DNA of 64,000 bases from Dendrobium chrysotoxum (Eukaryota > Streptophyta > Magnoliopsida > Asparagales > Orchidaceae), in NCBI GenBank assembly GCA_019925795.1, contig CM034303.1, positions 55,041,931 to 55,105,930 on the forward strand, written 5' to 3'. The notes below the pieces were generated by a model, which was not told where the DNA came from, did no database searches, and saw only the letters and a list, made by a program, of their open reading frames with translations. Within the stretch, counting starts at the first letter, position 1. Each line of letters opens with the position of its first letter. The position numbers and the translations under genes were made by a program. Of this stretch, positions 11,220 through 25,300 are shown in pieces.

Positions 11220-11960
11220 TAGTTTAGTTTGGGTTGGGGCTTATGGCTTCCTTAGAAGTTGCCCATTAATTTATTTAGTTTGGGGCTTACAGCTCCAATT
11301 AGAGTTGCCCGTGTGATTAGATTTGGGTAGGGGCTTACTTTCATTTGGGTAGGGCTTACTTTCATTTGAAAGTAGCCCTAATAGTGGGTGTTACAATCTC
11401 TATTAGAGGTGGCCCGAGGATTTTGGGTATGAGTGGGTCTTATGGCTTCTATTAGAAGTAGCCAAGCATTTTTGATCGAAAAGGTTTTATGACTTCCTTA
11501 AAAGTTGCTGATCACGGGTCTTACGACCTAGCCCTGTAAGCTAAGTAGCCTGTATCGTGGGTCATACAATCTAGCCCTATAGACTAGGATGCCCGAGTGA
11601 GGGGTCTAGGGCTATGTTATTACCTAAATATTTCCCTCAGAGGTCGACTTACGGCTTCTATTAGAAATTGTCGGGTGGTGGATCTTACAACTTAGTTCTT
11701 ATAAACAAGGCTGCCCATAGGGGTTTAAGTTTTGGATCTAGGGTCGTCCATTTAGAAATTCCATAACGCGCGGGTCTTACTGCTTCGTTTAGAAGTAGCC
11801 CAAATGGCAGGTCTTACAACTTAGTCCTATAGGCTAAGATGCCCAAGTAGGGGTCTAGAGTTAAGTTACTTCTAGCTATTACCCCTAAAGTTCGAACTTA
11901 CAGCTTTCATTGAAAGTAGCCAGTGTACGGGTTTAGGGTTTTACACACTTCTGGGTTTTG
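11220..11960. repeat. Degenerate tandem array of short quasi-palindromes
   Basis: At least ten irregular units of roughly 45-75 bp repeat a pattern of GGGTCTTAC followed by a small imperfect hairpin such as GGCTTCTATTAGAAGTAGCC. Variants include CTTACAACTTAGTCCTATAG and CTTACAGCTTTCATTGAAAG. No reading frame runs through it. The array could be part of a long LTR, but I found no matching second copy. Confidence 0.6.
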
Positions 11961-13520
11961 ACACCAGTGTCAGTGTTTTGTTGTTTTGTGCTTGTAGTTT
12001 TCCCTACTTTAGTAGTCTGTTGCTCTACTTATTTTTCAGCACTTTGTTCTACCTGTAGTAGTTAGATTTACTATTTCTAATATTTAATTTTATTTGTACT
12101 TGTGCTAATTTTTGTCTACTTGTTCGCAAATACGTGATACTTGCAACAGTTCAGGGAGCTCATAGGTAGTTGCAGTTAAGGCTATTGCTGAGGGTCTAAG
12201 GAAGTTTGAGTTTTGTTTGTGAGGTTTTTGTTGAGCTGTTTGGAGAGTACTGAGTTGAGAGCTGTTTGTTAGTTATTGTGAGAGCTCTTGGAGAGATGCT
12301 CAGTTGAAGAGGTGTTTAAGTTGTTTGGAGAACTGTTTGAGTTGCTACTCCGTTGATTGTATTTAGGTTGATTGGATAGTAGAAAAACATTGATTTGATA
12401 GTCTTTTGATTTTATGTTTTATTTTGATTGTTTGCATTAATTAATTAGATGAATTAATTAAATGAATTTTACTTGAAATTAAGTTTAATTTAAATTCAAT
12501 TGTTTGGCTCATTGATTGTATTTTGAAATTAATCATGTTAAGTTTAATTTGATCATTAATTATATGAGTTAATTGAAAGTTGAATTAAAATTTAATTTGT
12601 TCGATTGATTATTTTAAATTTCAAGTGTATTTTAAAATTATACATATGTTAAATTCAATTTGCTCAATTCGTTAACATTAAAGTTTAAATATACTTTGAG
12701 ATTGCTTGATCAATTAATTATTCTAAAAATTTTAATTTGATTACATTTATATTCAATCGAATCTTAATATTCTAATTTTAACTAAAGTCAGATTTTAAAT
12801 TAGTTAATTTGACAATTTTATTAATGTTAAAGTCTTACTTTTGGATTATAATTTTAATCAAATTTAAAATCGTTAAAGTTTTAATTTAACAATCTCACTT
12901 CCGTTAATTGAATTAGTCAGATTAATTGTTTAGTTGATTAATGGGTTCATTATTCAATCCAATGAGATTTCAAATTAATTAGTTTAATAAAGTTAAAGTT
13001 TCAATTATTTAGTTCAGGTTATTTAATTAATCGGTTTATTATTTGGAGATTCCACTGCTTAATCAATTTAAGAGTTTCAGTTAACATTTATTATTAGTTA
13101 ACTTGGAATTAGTTGGTAAATTAATCTTTTAAATTATCTACCCATTTAAATTGATTACCACGATAGATTATTTAATTGTTCAATTATTGAATTTAGAATT
13201 TAAAAGTTTATTATTTAGTTGAATTTAGAATTTAATCAGTTAAATTTAAAATTAGTTATTTAGTTACAGGTTATGTTAATTTAATTAATTTTAAATTGAA
13301 TCCGTGTTTTCCAAAATCCACCTAAGTCCAGAATTTTTGAAAAAATTTCGACAACCTCCCGACGTCCCCTCCCCGTGAGGGTAGGTTGGGGAAAGCACAT
13401 GCCCTTTTAATCCGCCCAGCCGAAAAGATAATCAACGGCCGAGGCTTCGGGACGTTGTCGGGTCCGGGAATTGTTTTCTGAAGCTCTGCTTTGCTGGTTG
13501 TAGCCATATGATTGATGATC
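11961..13520. other. AT-rich low-complexity stretch, no gene recognised
   Basis: Most of this stretch is monotonous AATTTAATT-like sequence without frames or clear element ends. Around 13340-13470 a GC-richer block has CCTCCCGACGTCCCC and later TTCGGGACGTTGTCGGG, partly complementary. This may be the end of a gypsy-type LTR, but nothing proves it. Confidence 0.4.
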
Positions 13521-16200
13521 ACAATGTCTAATCACTTTTTCTTCTCATAATTACTATTATTAATAATAGTTTTATTAACAATACTAAAACATTATAATAA
13601 ATTCCTCTTCTTTTGATTTGCTCACTCCACGTTTCAAGAAACGAGCACTATAGAAAACAGACTCAAAGAGGATCGGATTAAAGTCCGGACAAGCAGGTTG
13701 ATCCGATAAAGGCCTTTGTACATTTGACAGAGCAAAATCGAGAAAGAGAGAGAGAGAGAGGGCTCATGCCTAGCTTGGACGTGCATAAGGAGGCGGACGT
13801 TAATCGTTTTGCTTGCGTGAAGAGGTGGAAGCAGATCTAGGCGGTCTTCCACGTGGGCTCGTCGGCACTGGAAGACAGCAGATCGGCGCCAAGCGGCGTC
13901 GGGCTTGGTCTCAGTTCCCGTAAATCGAACGCAGGTAGGCGGTTTGGGCTTTGTTCGCGTGAGGTCGAAGACCGGCTTAAGGTCGAACGACCCACTGTTG
14001 TTCCTTAGAACAAGTCGGCGGTGGACTAGGCAAAGGCAAGCCGACGTCATGACGGACGCAACATAGATGAACAAGGCTTGCGAATTCGCGTGAAGAGCAG
14101 TGCGGGAATTCAGGCTATAGACCGCTTGCTTCTCTCGCCGCCAGTTTGGGATCAGAGACGACCAGAGGTACTCGCTAGAAAAGCTTAATAAAAAAAGGAG
14201 AATTTGAACTTCTTTGCAGCCTCCGCCTCTGTGAGCATAACCCCATTTCTCTCTATTTTGTTTTGATTATACGAATGGGTGGGCAGTTGCTTCTAACACA
14301 CATTTAGACAATGTGGGGTCGTGGCAATGACGTGTCTTTCATTGCTTTAAATATCATATATAAAACTTGATAATAAAAATGCCAAATGCTCATTCAACTG
14401 TATCCCTTTAGTTAATGGATTTTGGCATCTAATTTGATCGAATATGATATATGTTTGGCATTTTGTGAATGATGATTTTGTTTCTTCATCTGACCGACAC
14501 CATGCATTTACATACATTAATTTTGTAGGAATAAATCATGATAATGTGGCAATTGTTCATATAACACAAGAAGAGCAAATAGGCTTAAAAATTCTCATGA
14601 TATTGGATGAAGAAAATTATGGCAATAATGTCTTGTTTGTAGCTCATCATCCTTTACTTTTAAGCAGACCGATTAATCATCTGCATTCTCGATCTCATAG
14701 TGCCTTAATCAGAATTAAATCTTATCATTTAAAAATCTGCATGCCTTTGGAGTTGATAGAACTATGACCAAACCAAACCCATTGGTATGCCTTGCTATTG
14801 ACATATTTGCAATCTTTTCCATTAGGTGCTCATCACTAAAGTCTTCTTGTATATTTTCGATAAGAATTTCATTATATTAATTGTGGTCCGCTCATGCAAC
14901 ATTTTGGAGGCCACATTCTTTGCCATTGAAAAACACATGGCTCCTAAATTAACTTCCATAATAATTTTCGACTTTAACTTCAAAGAGATATGTATGTAAT
15001 TTGCCTTAACAAATTATTCCTCATTTCATCTTCAAATTCTCGAAGTTCTTGCCATCGAACTAGTCAATCATCATACTTACTCATTCATGTGCCATAGATC
15101 TTTGTTTTGAGGATTCAGTTTCTACTGATATTGAATTAACTTTCATTAAGAATTAACTTGCTCCTAAGTTTGATAACCAATGGGACAAAACTGACAGTTG
15201 CAAGATAAAGACGATCAACTGAACATTGAAGGATATCATTTGCTTATTTGATTGGCCTTTGTTCTTTAATTCTTTTGTTCCAGAATTATCATAACTACAT
15301 CTTGCCTTTGTTCTGACATTAATTTAGACATTTTATCAAGTTTGCAATTTTATTAAATTCCAACAGGGATTTGCACTATACGTGTCTCTCCTTCACTACA
15401 CAGCTAGATGGAAAAGCACTTCTCCCTTGACCAGGCCGAGAATCACCCTTACAGACTCTTCACACCCGAAGAATCTTCTCCTCTCGCCTCCTTGGCCTGG
15501 CAAAGCTGTCGTCCCTCCTTTTGCCCGCAAGCCCAATGGAGAAGTCGATCCCTCCTCTCGCCTCCTCAGCCCGACGGAGATGCAAAAACTCCTTTCGCCC
15601 TCAAGCCCAATGGAGATGCCATTCCTAGCCTCCTCGGCTAGCGAGAGTCTTTTGCTCCAAAGATTAGTCAAGCTTACTATTTTCTTCTTAGATTAGTCTA
15701 TATATTACTTGCATTGAATATTCGGATACAGAAAAAATATTTTTGTATTCTCCACAAGTCCACATCATATTCTCCTAGGATCACCGTCATTGACATATTT
15801 TTTATATAATACTCAAAAAAAAAGTGAAAAATGATCAAATTAATCTCAACACTATTTTGGGTGTGTTCATTATGACCATCACCGCATCTCATTTGATCCC
15901 TCAACTTTATAAAAAAAGTTAAAGCTGAAATCGAACGAGCAAAAGAGCCCAGTATGGTAGCCAGTAAGCAATCCCCAATAAGTAAAATATGAAATAGCAA
16001 CAGAGTTCAACTGTGATAAAAGTGAATTGAGTCGTATCATCAAACATTAATCAACAGAAAATTATAGTCAACAGGAATGCCGTGATTCAAAATTCACATC
16101 TATAAATTTAGTCTAGAGACCAGTGAACATGAACAGGAATTGAATAATTCCAAACAAAGCAACTGGTCAATTAAAGGTAACATAACGAGGAAGGAACCAA
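13521..16200. other. Unassigned sequence; possible formin intron
   Basis: Both strands were read for the missing formin FH2 exons and none was found. A GC-rich patch at 13780-14080 has a 146-codon minus-strand frame with no domain I recognise. A 107-codon plus frame at 14444-14767 is also unrecognised. At 15450-15640 an imperfect repeat with AAGCCCAATGGAGA occurs two or three times. No transposon ends were identified. Confidence 0.35.
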
Positions 16201-16212
16201 TGGCTTTTTTAC

Positions 16213-16307
16213 CTTGCACAAATAATGCATCAGTGTCATTTTGCTGTTAGTTGCACGAGTATCTGTAAGCTTTAAGAGGCTGTCCAGTCGAAAGCCAATA
16301 GCAGAAC
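16213..16307 (-). CDS. Formin exon 12 (FH2, last exon seen)
   Basis: It completes the Gly codon and encodes SAIGFRLDSLLKLTDTRATN and then KMTLMHYLCK, the end of the conserved FH2 core. The donor is GTAAAA. In relatives the next exon should encode an [VI]LAEK-type helix; none was found downstream. Confidence 0.93.
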
Positions 16308-19300
16308 CTTTAAAAAGAAACCATATTTCAATGATTGCCACAAAAAAAAATTTAAAATGAATAAGCCCCTACTTTCTGAATAACAATTATCATGGAAAAA
16401 CTACCAAACAAATTGCTAAAATAATGCTTGGATAATATTATTAGGATAAACATATTTTTGGATAAATACAAAATTATAGTTTACTCTTGGATTATAACAG
16501 GTTCAAATTTTTGTTATTATGAGTTATCTCCAAATAAAAATTCAAACCATATTTGCTTTTGCATTTTGCCTCCCTAAATACAGAAAGTAGGAGACGAAAG
16601 AGACTAGACAGTATATGGGCGTGGTGATACAAACACCGCCCACCCATCTTGTGGCTATTGATTCCTATAGTGGAATTATTCTTTGGTGAAGGTTGGATCA
16701 CAGATCTCCCATTCTTGGGATTATAGTGCATTGGACTCTTTGTTATAGTCGGGATTTGTGGTTATTTGTACTGTAGCAAGATTTGGGTAATCACTGCCTC
16801 CCATATTTAAGCAGAAACCTGATGTTTATGATTTTAACTTTAGTTGATTCGGAATTTTCTGTGCTGAAGCTAAGCTGGCATTTGATGGTTTTGCTAGAAT
16901 CTGAGATTGTGAGTTTCAGACTAACAATTTTAGACAATTTTTTTGGATTTTAAAAACACAATTAATTATGGGTCTATTTTTAATCATAAATAGAACACTA
17001 GGCATTTAAATTAACTCAATAGTTCAATAAAATCTCATATTTCTTCTCAAATTTTTGTGCACAGCGGATGTGAATTTTTTGAGTAGAATAAAAAGTCTTA
17101 ACAACTTGTCAGGAAAGTTCTCTTTATGCTGGCATAAGACCAAGATTAGCAATTCGGTGGGTTATTTGCTTTATCTTTCTTGTCTTTGTTTTCACTGTTG
17201 ATTTACAAGTGTAATTGAAATTTGATGAATCTGCTGTAATATGATTTTCCACGAACTGGCATTCACTCTGATACAATCAAACTTTATAAATAGTAGAAAT
17301 TTGAAGGAAGGCTGCCATTGATGGGGACATCAGATCAAACATCAGATCATGGAAGGTTTATCAGCGACGTGGCAAACGATCTACGGCCACGATTGAGTCG
17401 ATGTACTTTTGAGTTGTATTATGTATTTGTCTTTTGGTAGTTATGTTGTATTTGTTTTATTTCGTTTTCCGTTTATACCCTTACTTAAGAGAGGTCGTAT
17501 GTAAGCCCTAAGGGCATCAATGTCTTTTGCTTTTGAGTCATTTGTATCAAGGCTATTTATAGCCCTCATGTTTTTTTTTATTGGTTAATGAATGATGATA
17601 AAAAAATTTATGCATGTTACTTTCTTGTGAGAGCTTGAGGACTAAGGAGAAGGATCCCTAGGAGAGGAAGAATCGTGTATCACCCACCAACCTTGACGAG
17701 TCAGGTTCATGGTTTTTATTTTTCTCTTTCCTTTCCCCTCCTCCCTTCACCACCGCCGGCCCTACCTCCCCTTCCCCCACCCACGGCTCAACCCCCACCC
17801 AAGCCCATTGATCCGCCGGCACCCCTCCCCTCACCGTCCCCTCCCCCTTACCCACCGACGGCCCCCACCACCACCTCAAGCCGCCGGTTCCACCTCCACC
17901 CGTCCAAGCCGCCGGCCACCCCCTTACCCCTTTCCTAAAATAGGATAGTTTTATTTGAAAGTTATTTGAATTCAAATTCAAGAGGATTTGAAAATAGAAA
18001 CCTTCCAAATTAAATTGGTCTAAGTTTGAAAAGTCCATTAATTATTAATCAATCATAAATTTAAGATTGATTATTTAATTAATTCAATTCTCTACACTTT
18101 CCTAATTAAAAATACATAAGTTTGGAAAGCCCTTAATTGATAATCAATCAAAATCTGAGATTGTTTATTTAATTAAATCAAATCCCCTCATACATTACAT
18201 TTAGACACCTCCTCTCTCTCTCTCTCCAATCCCCATCTCCTCCCATTAATTCCTACCCCTTTAGGAATTAAATTCAAATTTTTAAATTCCTATTTCCCTC
18301 CAAATCTAAATCTGAATTTAACTTCAAATTTTGGAGTCTTTCCCCCCCCCCCCAACTCTAACCTTAACTCCACCTAGATTTCTCCAAAATCTGAAACGAA
18401 ATTTTCCAAGAGGTTTCCCCTTGGCCGACCACCTTCTCTCACCACCTCCTACGTGGATTCTTGGGAGAAAACTCTATGCTTTCAAAGAAAGGCAGCAAGG
18501 ACAGCAAAGGATCATTACTTTTCAACACATTAACGCTTGGAAGAAACTTCTTTCTCTCCAATTGAACCTTTAAGAGAGGCTATGGCGAACTTCTTCCACA
18601 ACTCCACTACTTGTTTCCAAGCTTTGACAAAGGTGAACCCCTTCCCCCTTTCAATTACTCTTCTAATTCACTAATCTTGTAGGTGTTGATTGAATCACAA
18701 AGAGTCGTGCTCCGCTAAATGTCATCGCTTAGTAAACGTAGGATTTGAGTCACTTTCTATGTGCTAATCTTATTGTTAGCATAGAGATTTTGTTGAAAGT
18801 CTACTTAATTCGCATGCCATTGAAATTCTAAATTACTTGTGATAGTTTAAGTTCTTTCATGTGATTTGGCCTAAACGAAAGTGACCGCTCTTATGTTTTA
18901 TCTTATCGTTTGGATTAGCTAATAGAAATAATTGCTCTTGATCTTTTCAATTCGTGCAAATTCTTATTATAACATCTAAAGCATTATAGTCCTACATCAA
19001 CCATATAGATAATCTCCGACAGTAACTGAGTCATGACAAACATGCATGGAGGAAGAACTCCATAAAATTCTCTAAGAGTGACTTTATAGTAGTAGTTCTA
19101 AGCAACGTCTAAGATTCTTGCCTTAAGTAGCACTATTATAAAAATAAGTACAGAGCTTCTAATATTCACATTGCAGTTTGCTCATTGCCACAGCTCAATC
19201 AGTAGCAAAGAGCATAATACATCGTTTTTAACTCCCACAACTTCTGCCCTATTCCCTAAGATTTCAAGTCATCAGTCTCCCTTTTTAAGCTTGTTCTATA

Positions 19301-22300
19301 GAAAAAGTTACTACAAATATAACAAATATGTGCACATTTATTGCTAGAAAATAATGCATACCATGTGGCAATGAATGAAAAATTGTTACCTCTTGCAGTT
19401 CCTTGGTTTAGCATGTTTCCAAGGTACAGGATTTTCTTCATGATTTCTTTAAGCTTGACAGAATTCCTTATCTGGTAAATCACAAGACGTGAATAACTAC
19501 AGATGAGTTATGGACAGCAGAAAGAGAGAATATCTTGTAAGATTAGAAATAAAATTACCTGCTCACATGCAGAATCTATAGCATTCAAACTCTTTTGAAG
19601 ATCAGAAACCTAAAATAAAACAATTAATTTAATTAGATTCATTGAAACTTATTGAGCATAATTAAAAAAAATGCCATCCAACCTGTTGACAAAATTGAAT
19701 CTTGAAAGAGAATACTCTTAACTTGGATTCTACACGAGGAACCTTCATAAGCTCCAGGAAAAACTGCAGTTTTAATTACAACGCATCAGTGTCGTGTTAA
19801 CAAGGCAGAAGGGTCGTGCTTACAACGCAATATGATATAACTAACAAGATATAACTAACACCAAGCAAAAAGCCATGCAAAATTGCACTTCAGCTCCCAG
19901 ATTAACTGGTGATGGGGACATTAGAAGCAAGCCTTAGCGGGTTTATCATCAGCGTGATCATGGACCGTTGGATGTGTTCCATAGTCTTTATTTTTTACTT
20001 TTGTATTTTCTGCATTTTATTTTGATATTATGTATTTTCCCAGTTTGCCCTTGTTAGTTTTGGTTTTATGCTATAGTTTGGGAGGGCAATTTGGTCTATG
20101 CTTATTTTTCCTTTTCTTGGCCTATAAATAGTGGCCTTAGTCATGTATAAAGGGGATGATGAATATATGAAAGCTTATGCACTTGTTTTAAAATTTCCTG
20201 TTTGGTGAGATTGGCAATCCTAGAGAGTGAGCTCTAGAGGAAAGGAAACACCCCAACAGTAGCTGTGCTCTTGGGTTATCATTTTCTATCTCTTCTTCCT
20301 TCCTCTAATCTTGTTTTCCAGCTTCTCCCTCCAACCAGTCGATTCTTCACTGCAGTTTTCCACTTCCCTGCTCCATTCCATCGCTGTCCTGCCGCCAATC
20401 GACCAACCAACTGCTTGCCAAACAGTTCAGGCATTGTTTGCTGTCTTCTGGTTGCTCTACAGCGGCCAACAATCCCCAAATTCCAGCCACCATTCATCCT
20501 AGAACCTTCCTGCACCCTCCCCTCATCCTGCCGTGCACCGACTCCACACCTTGAAGCCCAAAAGCCATCTTTTGGGAACTCAACAGGCACCCAATCATAT
20601 TCCCTGCTGAAACCCTTCATCTCCCAAAGATAATAGGAAAAGTCACTACCTTTTTTCCACCCCCAATAAAGCTCCAACCTTTCCTATTCCCCAAGCTGCC
20701 ACCTCACTTAACTTTCCAACTTTTTATTAATTACAATCCTTGTAATTAATAAAACTTTTTCCCAACCCAATACCCAACTTTATCCTTCATCTCCCCTTAG
20801 AATTAATTTATTACAGCTGCAATTACTTCTCCTACAGCAGCCAAGGGAGGCATTAACCCCAACCAAGCCTTACCTTTTTCTAATTATCTCTTCCAACTTG
20901 CTGCCAACCTATCCCTACACTCGAACACAGTGAACAGCTGCTGTCCACTCCCTTTCCAGCAGCCAACGCCACCATTTCGGTCAGCTGAAGGCAGCCACTA
21001 CATCTACCAAAGCAAGGAAGGAGGTTTACCACTCATTCGAGTCCAGCACCCCGCATTCTTCTGAATCACAGGTTCGTTCCTTTCCTTTGAGCTTATATTT
21101 CAGCATCACCTCCATTAGTGGCTTCTTCAATTAAAGCATTGTTTTTCCTCATGTTTGAGTGTACTAATGAGCATGAGTGAGGGTAACTCTCTTAGTGCCC
21201 AATCTAAATATTAACTTTGGGATTTTGTTTTGCTCTAAGTTTGCTAATCTTTGTTTTATTTAAATCGTTCCCGCATCAAGGTAAGTGATTTCGTGCCATG
21301 CTAAGTTAATTCCTGGAAATCTTTATTTTGTTTCTTTTAGAGGTATTTGGTTTATATTTTGGAATGCTAATTCATCTTTTATTTAATCCCTAAGCAATTC
21401 TAAATTGCATGTTACTACATCCCACTCAGTTCTGCATCAACTAGGCACCACATAATAATTCTATAAGCAAATGACAATTTTCAACCAATTGATATCACAA
21501 TAGCATATGAATTTGCACAACACATGCTCTAAAAAACTTAAAAAGCACCAAGTTTTAAAAATAGAGCGACCAAACCACAAATGAAATTCTCTTACTTAAA
21601 AGCAAAAAAAATTCTTTTTGCAAAGCTTTTATGGTGATTACAAGAGAAATTCTAACCTCACAACATGTAGTAATTATGGATTCATATATTTGGAGTAACA
21701 AAAGTGATCAAAATAAAATAATTGCGTGGGATAAGATGGTGGAACTCGAAAAATGGTTGGGCAAAACCTGATGTGTGAAATGGCTGATTTTATAAGAAAA
21801 TTGTTGTATAATTTTTGGGCGAGCAGAAATAGATCATGAGCAAGTAAAGAGACAGGGTAGCGGAGTGCCTGGGTTCAAAAAAAGTACACAAGCAAAAGAA
21901 ACTTACTTTAAAGTAGTGGGCAGAGTAAATACTAAACTTATAATTATAGTTATAAGAAAGTTAAAAGCCTTGCAAAAAAATATTAAGAAATAAATCAAAC
22001 ACAATAAATTTTAATGATGTTTATATAATGTTCTAAAAGATGGAGGCATAAGAGAGGTATTTTATTTATCACAAGACAAGGACCAATTATTAATTTTACA
22101 TTTTTAATTTTTAATAAATAGAAATATGATTAAAAATGAAACATGAAGAAAAAAAATTGAAATAAATTCAAAATTGATAGCCACCTTATTCATATTAAAA
22201 CTCGAAAACCTGAAAGACAAAAACAACAACATTGAGCCTTTATCCCACTACATGGGGTCGGCTATATGAATCCTTTTTCTCCATTGTGTCTTGTTAAGAG

Positions 22301-25300
22301 TCAAATTCTCATTAAAATCTAATAAAGAAATGTCATTTCTAATATTTTCTAACCAAGTCTTTTTAGGTCTACCTCTATCTTTCTTAACATAAGCCAAATC
22401 TAATACATCTACTCTCTTAACCGGGTCATCAGAAGGCCGCCGTTTTATGTGATCAAACCATCTAAGGCAAAACATATAAAATTAAAAAAAGGGAACAAGA
22501 TAAGAGGTGAGTTGGCATAAAACCTCCCTAAAGATAAGTGATATCAACAAGAGAAATCAAAATCAATGAGTGAGCCTCTAAAGAAGTGAGTGGATATCTA
22601 AAGATAAACGGAATGCAAGGAAGAAGGTGAGTCATGCTTAAGACTTCCCATTTTTGTATACTTATAGGAGAAGAGTTAGTTTGAACAAACTTAATTATAA
22701 ACCTTTTTTTACATAAATAGATTATAAAGATATTTATAATATGTTAAAGTTTAATAAATTAATAATTTAATTTAAGTTACATGGGACTATTACCCAATTA
22801 GCTGGGTGTAAAAAGTGAGCCCGCTCATTTAAGGTGATGCCCCAAACACGTCCCTCAATTGCCTTCAGAAATTTTTACCTTTCACTTCCTTCAATTAGGC
22901 CCCAATTGAGTCCTAAAAAATGCCTTCTAAAACATTATGTGCTAAGAAAAAAGAAGGGGATATATAAATAACTACGGAAAGATATAAGATATCAATGGAA
23001 TCAGACCACAGATATATAAAATACTAAATCATTATTTTCTAGTTAGAAGATGCATAAAAAAATGAGCATTTTTTCTGTTTTCAGCAATGTTTTGAAAACC
23101 AGACCGGACCGGCCGGTTCAACCGTGAACCGGTCTGGCAACCGGTCCGATCCAACCCACAGAACCGGCTTCGCATCGAACCGGCTCGAACCGGTTTGAAC
23201 CGGTCAACCGGTCCGGTTTGGAAAGAACCGGCCAGTTATATAAAAAATTTATTTTTGTTTTAATTAAATATTAAATAATATATTTTAGTTTATTAAATTT
23301 TTTTAAAATTTTAAAATATTTTTATTAAATATAATGATTAATTACACCTTAATATATGCACATTATCTCAAGTATCACACATAATGTGTTTAGAAGGAAG
23401 TGTGTACTTCACACTATTTAAAGGGTTTAAAGCAACTACTTCAAACTCCTATGATGTGGGACTAAAAAAGTTGCATGAATAGTTTAGAATGTGAATTTGG
23501 GCTTAGTTGGGCTAGTTGAGCTTCAAATTTAAGCTTAGTTGGGCTACAATTTTGGGCTAGTGTATTATAAATTTATTATAATGTATACTATAAGAATTTA
23601 TAATATAAATTTTAATATTATAAATTTATACATTATATTAAATATTATTCTTATAAATATATTTTATTATAAATATATAAATAAATTATTCTTAAATGAT
23701 ATTTATATTTATAAATTTTTATTATATTTTTTAAAATTTTATAAATATAAAATATTGTTAAATGCTCATATATTTATATTATATTAATGATCATTAATTT
23801 TTAATATTATGAATTTATATATTATATTAAATATTATTCTTATAAATATTTTTAATTATAAACATATAAATATATTATTCTTAAATGATATTTATATTTA
23901 TAAATTTTTATTATATATTTTTAAAATTTTATAAATATTATTAAATGCTCATTTAGTATATAATATTATGTTAATTTTATTAATTTTTAATATATATTAT
24001 TATTTATTACGTCATCTGAACCGTGAACCTCTCCTTCTTCCGGTTCATTGTCCGGTCCGGTTTTCACAACCTTGGTTTTCAGTGCTTTATAAAGCAATGT
24101 TTAGTAGGCGGTACTAATTTATCACAGTCTGTGCATGCTTTTTCTATGCAAATATTGTTTAAGCAAGAATCCAATAATGTCCATAATTTTTAAGTTTTTG
24201 GCACTACGATTTGTTTAAAAGGTTCAAATGAGTACTCTTCTTAAAAGAAAAGGGGCACCTGACTACCTGCTCACATTTTCCAAGCTTTTCCTTGTCGCCA
24301 GTGTATCCCTGAGAACAACATAAATTAGAAATGTGAGCCTACACACAGAAAGACTATAACCATCTTCACACCAAAATTTTGATAAAAAACAGTCATTAAG
24401 AGCACCTTAAGAAGCTCCATCTCTTCTTTGGTTGGACAAAATTTGATCAGGTTTTCCACTTGATCAACATCAAGAATAGAATCATCCAAGGCTAATGCAG
24501 CACTCTGAGAAATCAAATAACACTAAGCATGACTTGCAGCTCAATAGAGCATAAATTAGACAGAAGAGAGACAATAAAAAAGTGAACTAACTTTCTTGAA
24601 TATTAAATATATATATTAATATTCGGAACATAAGTAAATGTACTTCACTTCTTAAGAGCACCTTATATGAAATAGCGAAAAACTGAAACGAGAAAAATAA
24701 AAAAATAAAAATAAAAGCATTGCACACTTATAAGCATGATTTTAAAGTTTCCATGGTTTCAGCTCAATTTGGTAGTTTGGGAGCAGATTCGGTTGAAGAA
24801 AATCTAACAGCAGCCATTTTTTCGGTTGATTTTAAAAGCTTCAATTGAGTTGTAAGTGCTCTAGTGACATTTCACTTGAATTTCATATATCTTAGACAAA
24901 ATTATGTTGGCAGTTGCCGAAAATCTGCCAAATCTCTATCCGTGAGACCCCTGACAAACATTCGTACAAGTTGTATGGTCAAGCCCAACCCCTTTGATGC
25001 ATTCAATTCAAGATGACATTCCAAAATTCATTTCTAGTGTCTTGAATGATAGAAAAAAGTCTTGAATAATAGAAAAGTCAAATAAAAAACCAAAGCTATG
25101 CCATATTGCATAGTGATGATCTATATATTCTACATTTATGAGTTACTGATACAGTACCATCTGTTTTAGCTCAAAATTCAGCCAATTCAGCTCATACAAG
25201 TTTAGATGCATATAGGCCAATCATAATGAGCCGAATCAAATTATAAAAAATTCAAACATATCAGTTTTCAAGCCTTTTTAGACCCAACTTTATATGTATT

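Noticed and set aside
11220..11960. CRISPR-like array
   Set aside because: The units are irregular in length and sequence with no identical repeats or unique spacers, and the genome is a plant.
13634..14074. A 146-codon minus-strand frame
   Set aside because: No domain, no homology that I recognise, and it lies in a GC patch with repeats. I note it as unassigned instead of calling a gene.
15698..16000. A possible next FH2 exon of the formin
   Set aside because: The minus-strand translation has no FH2 helix similarity and no suitable splice borders.
17675..17948. Proline-rich small proteins on the plus strand
   Set aside because: The stretch is a low-complexity C-rich part of solo LTR copy B; overlapping frames are equally proline-rich.
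23539..23787. An 82-codon frame rich in Ile, Asn and Tyr
   Set aside because: It is the AT-only core of the hAT-type element; composition alone explains it.
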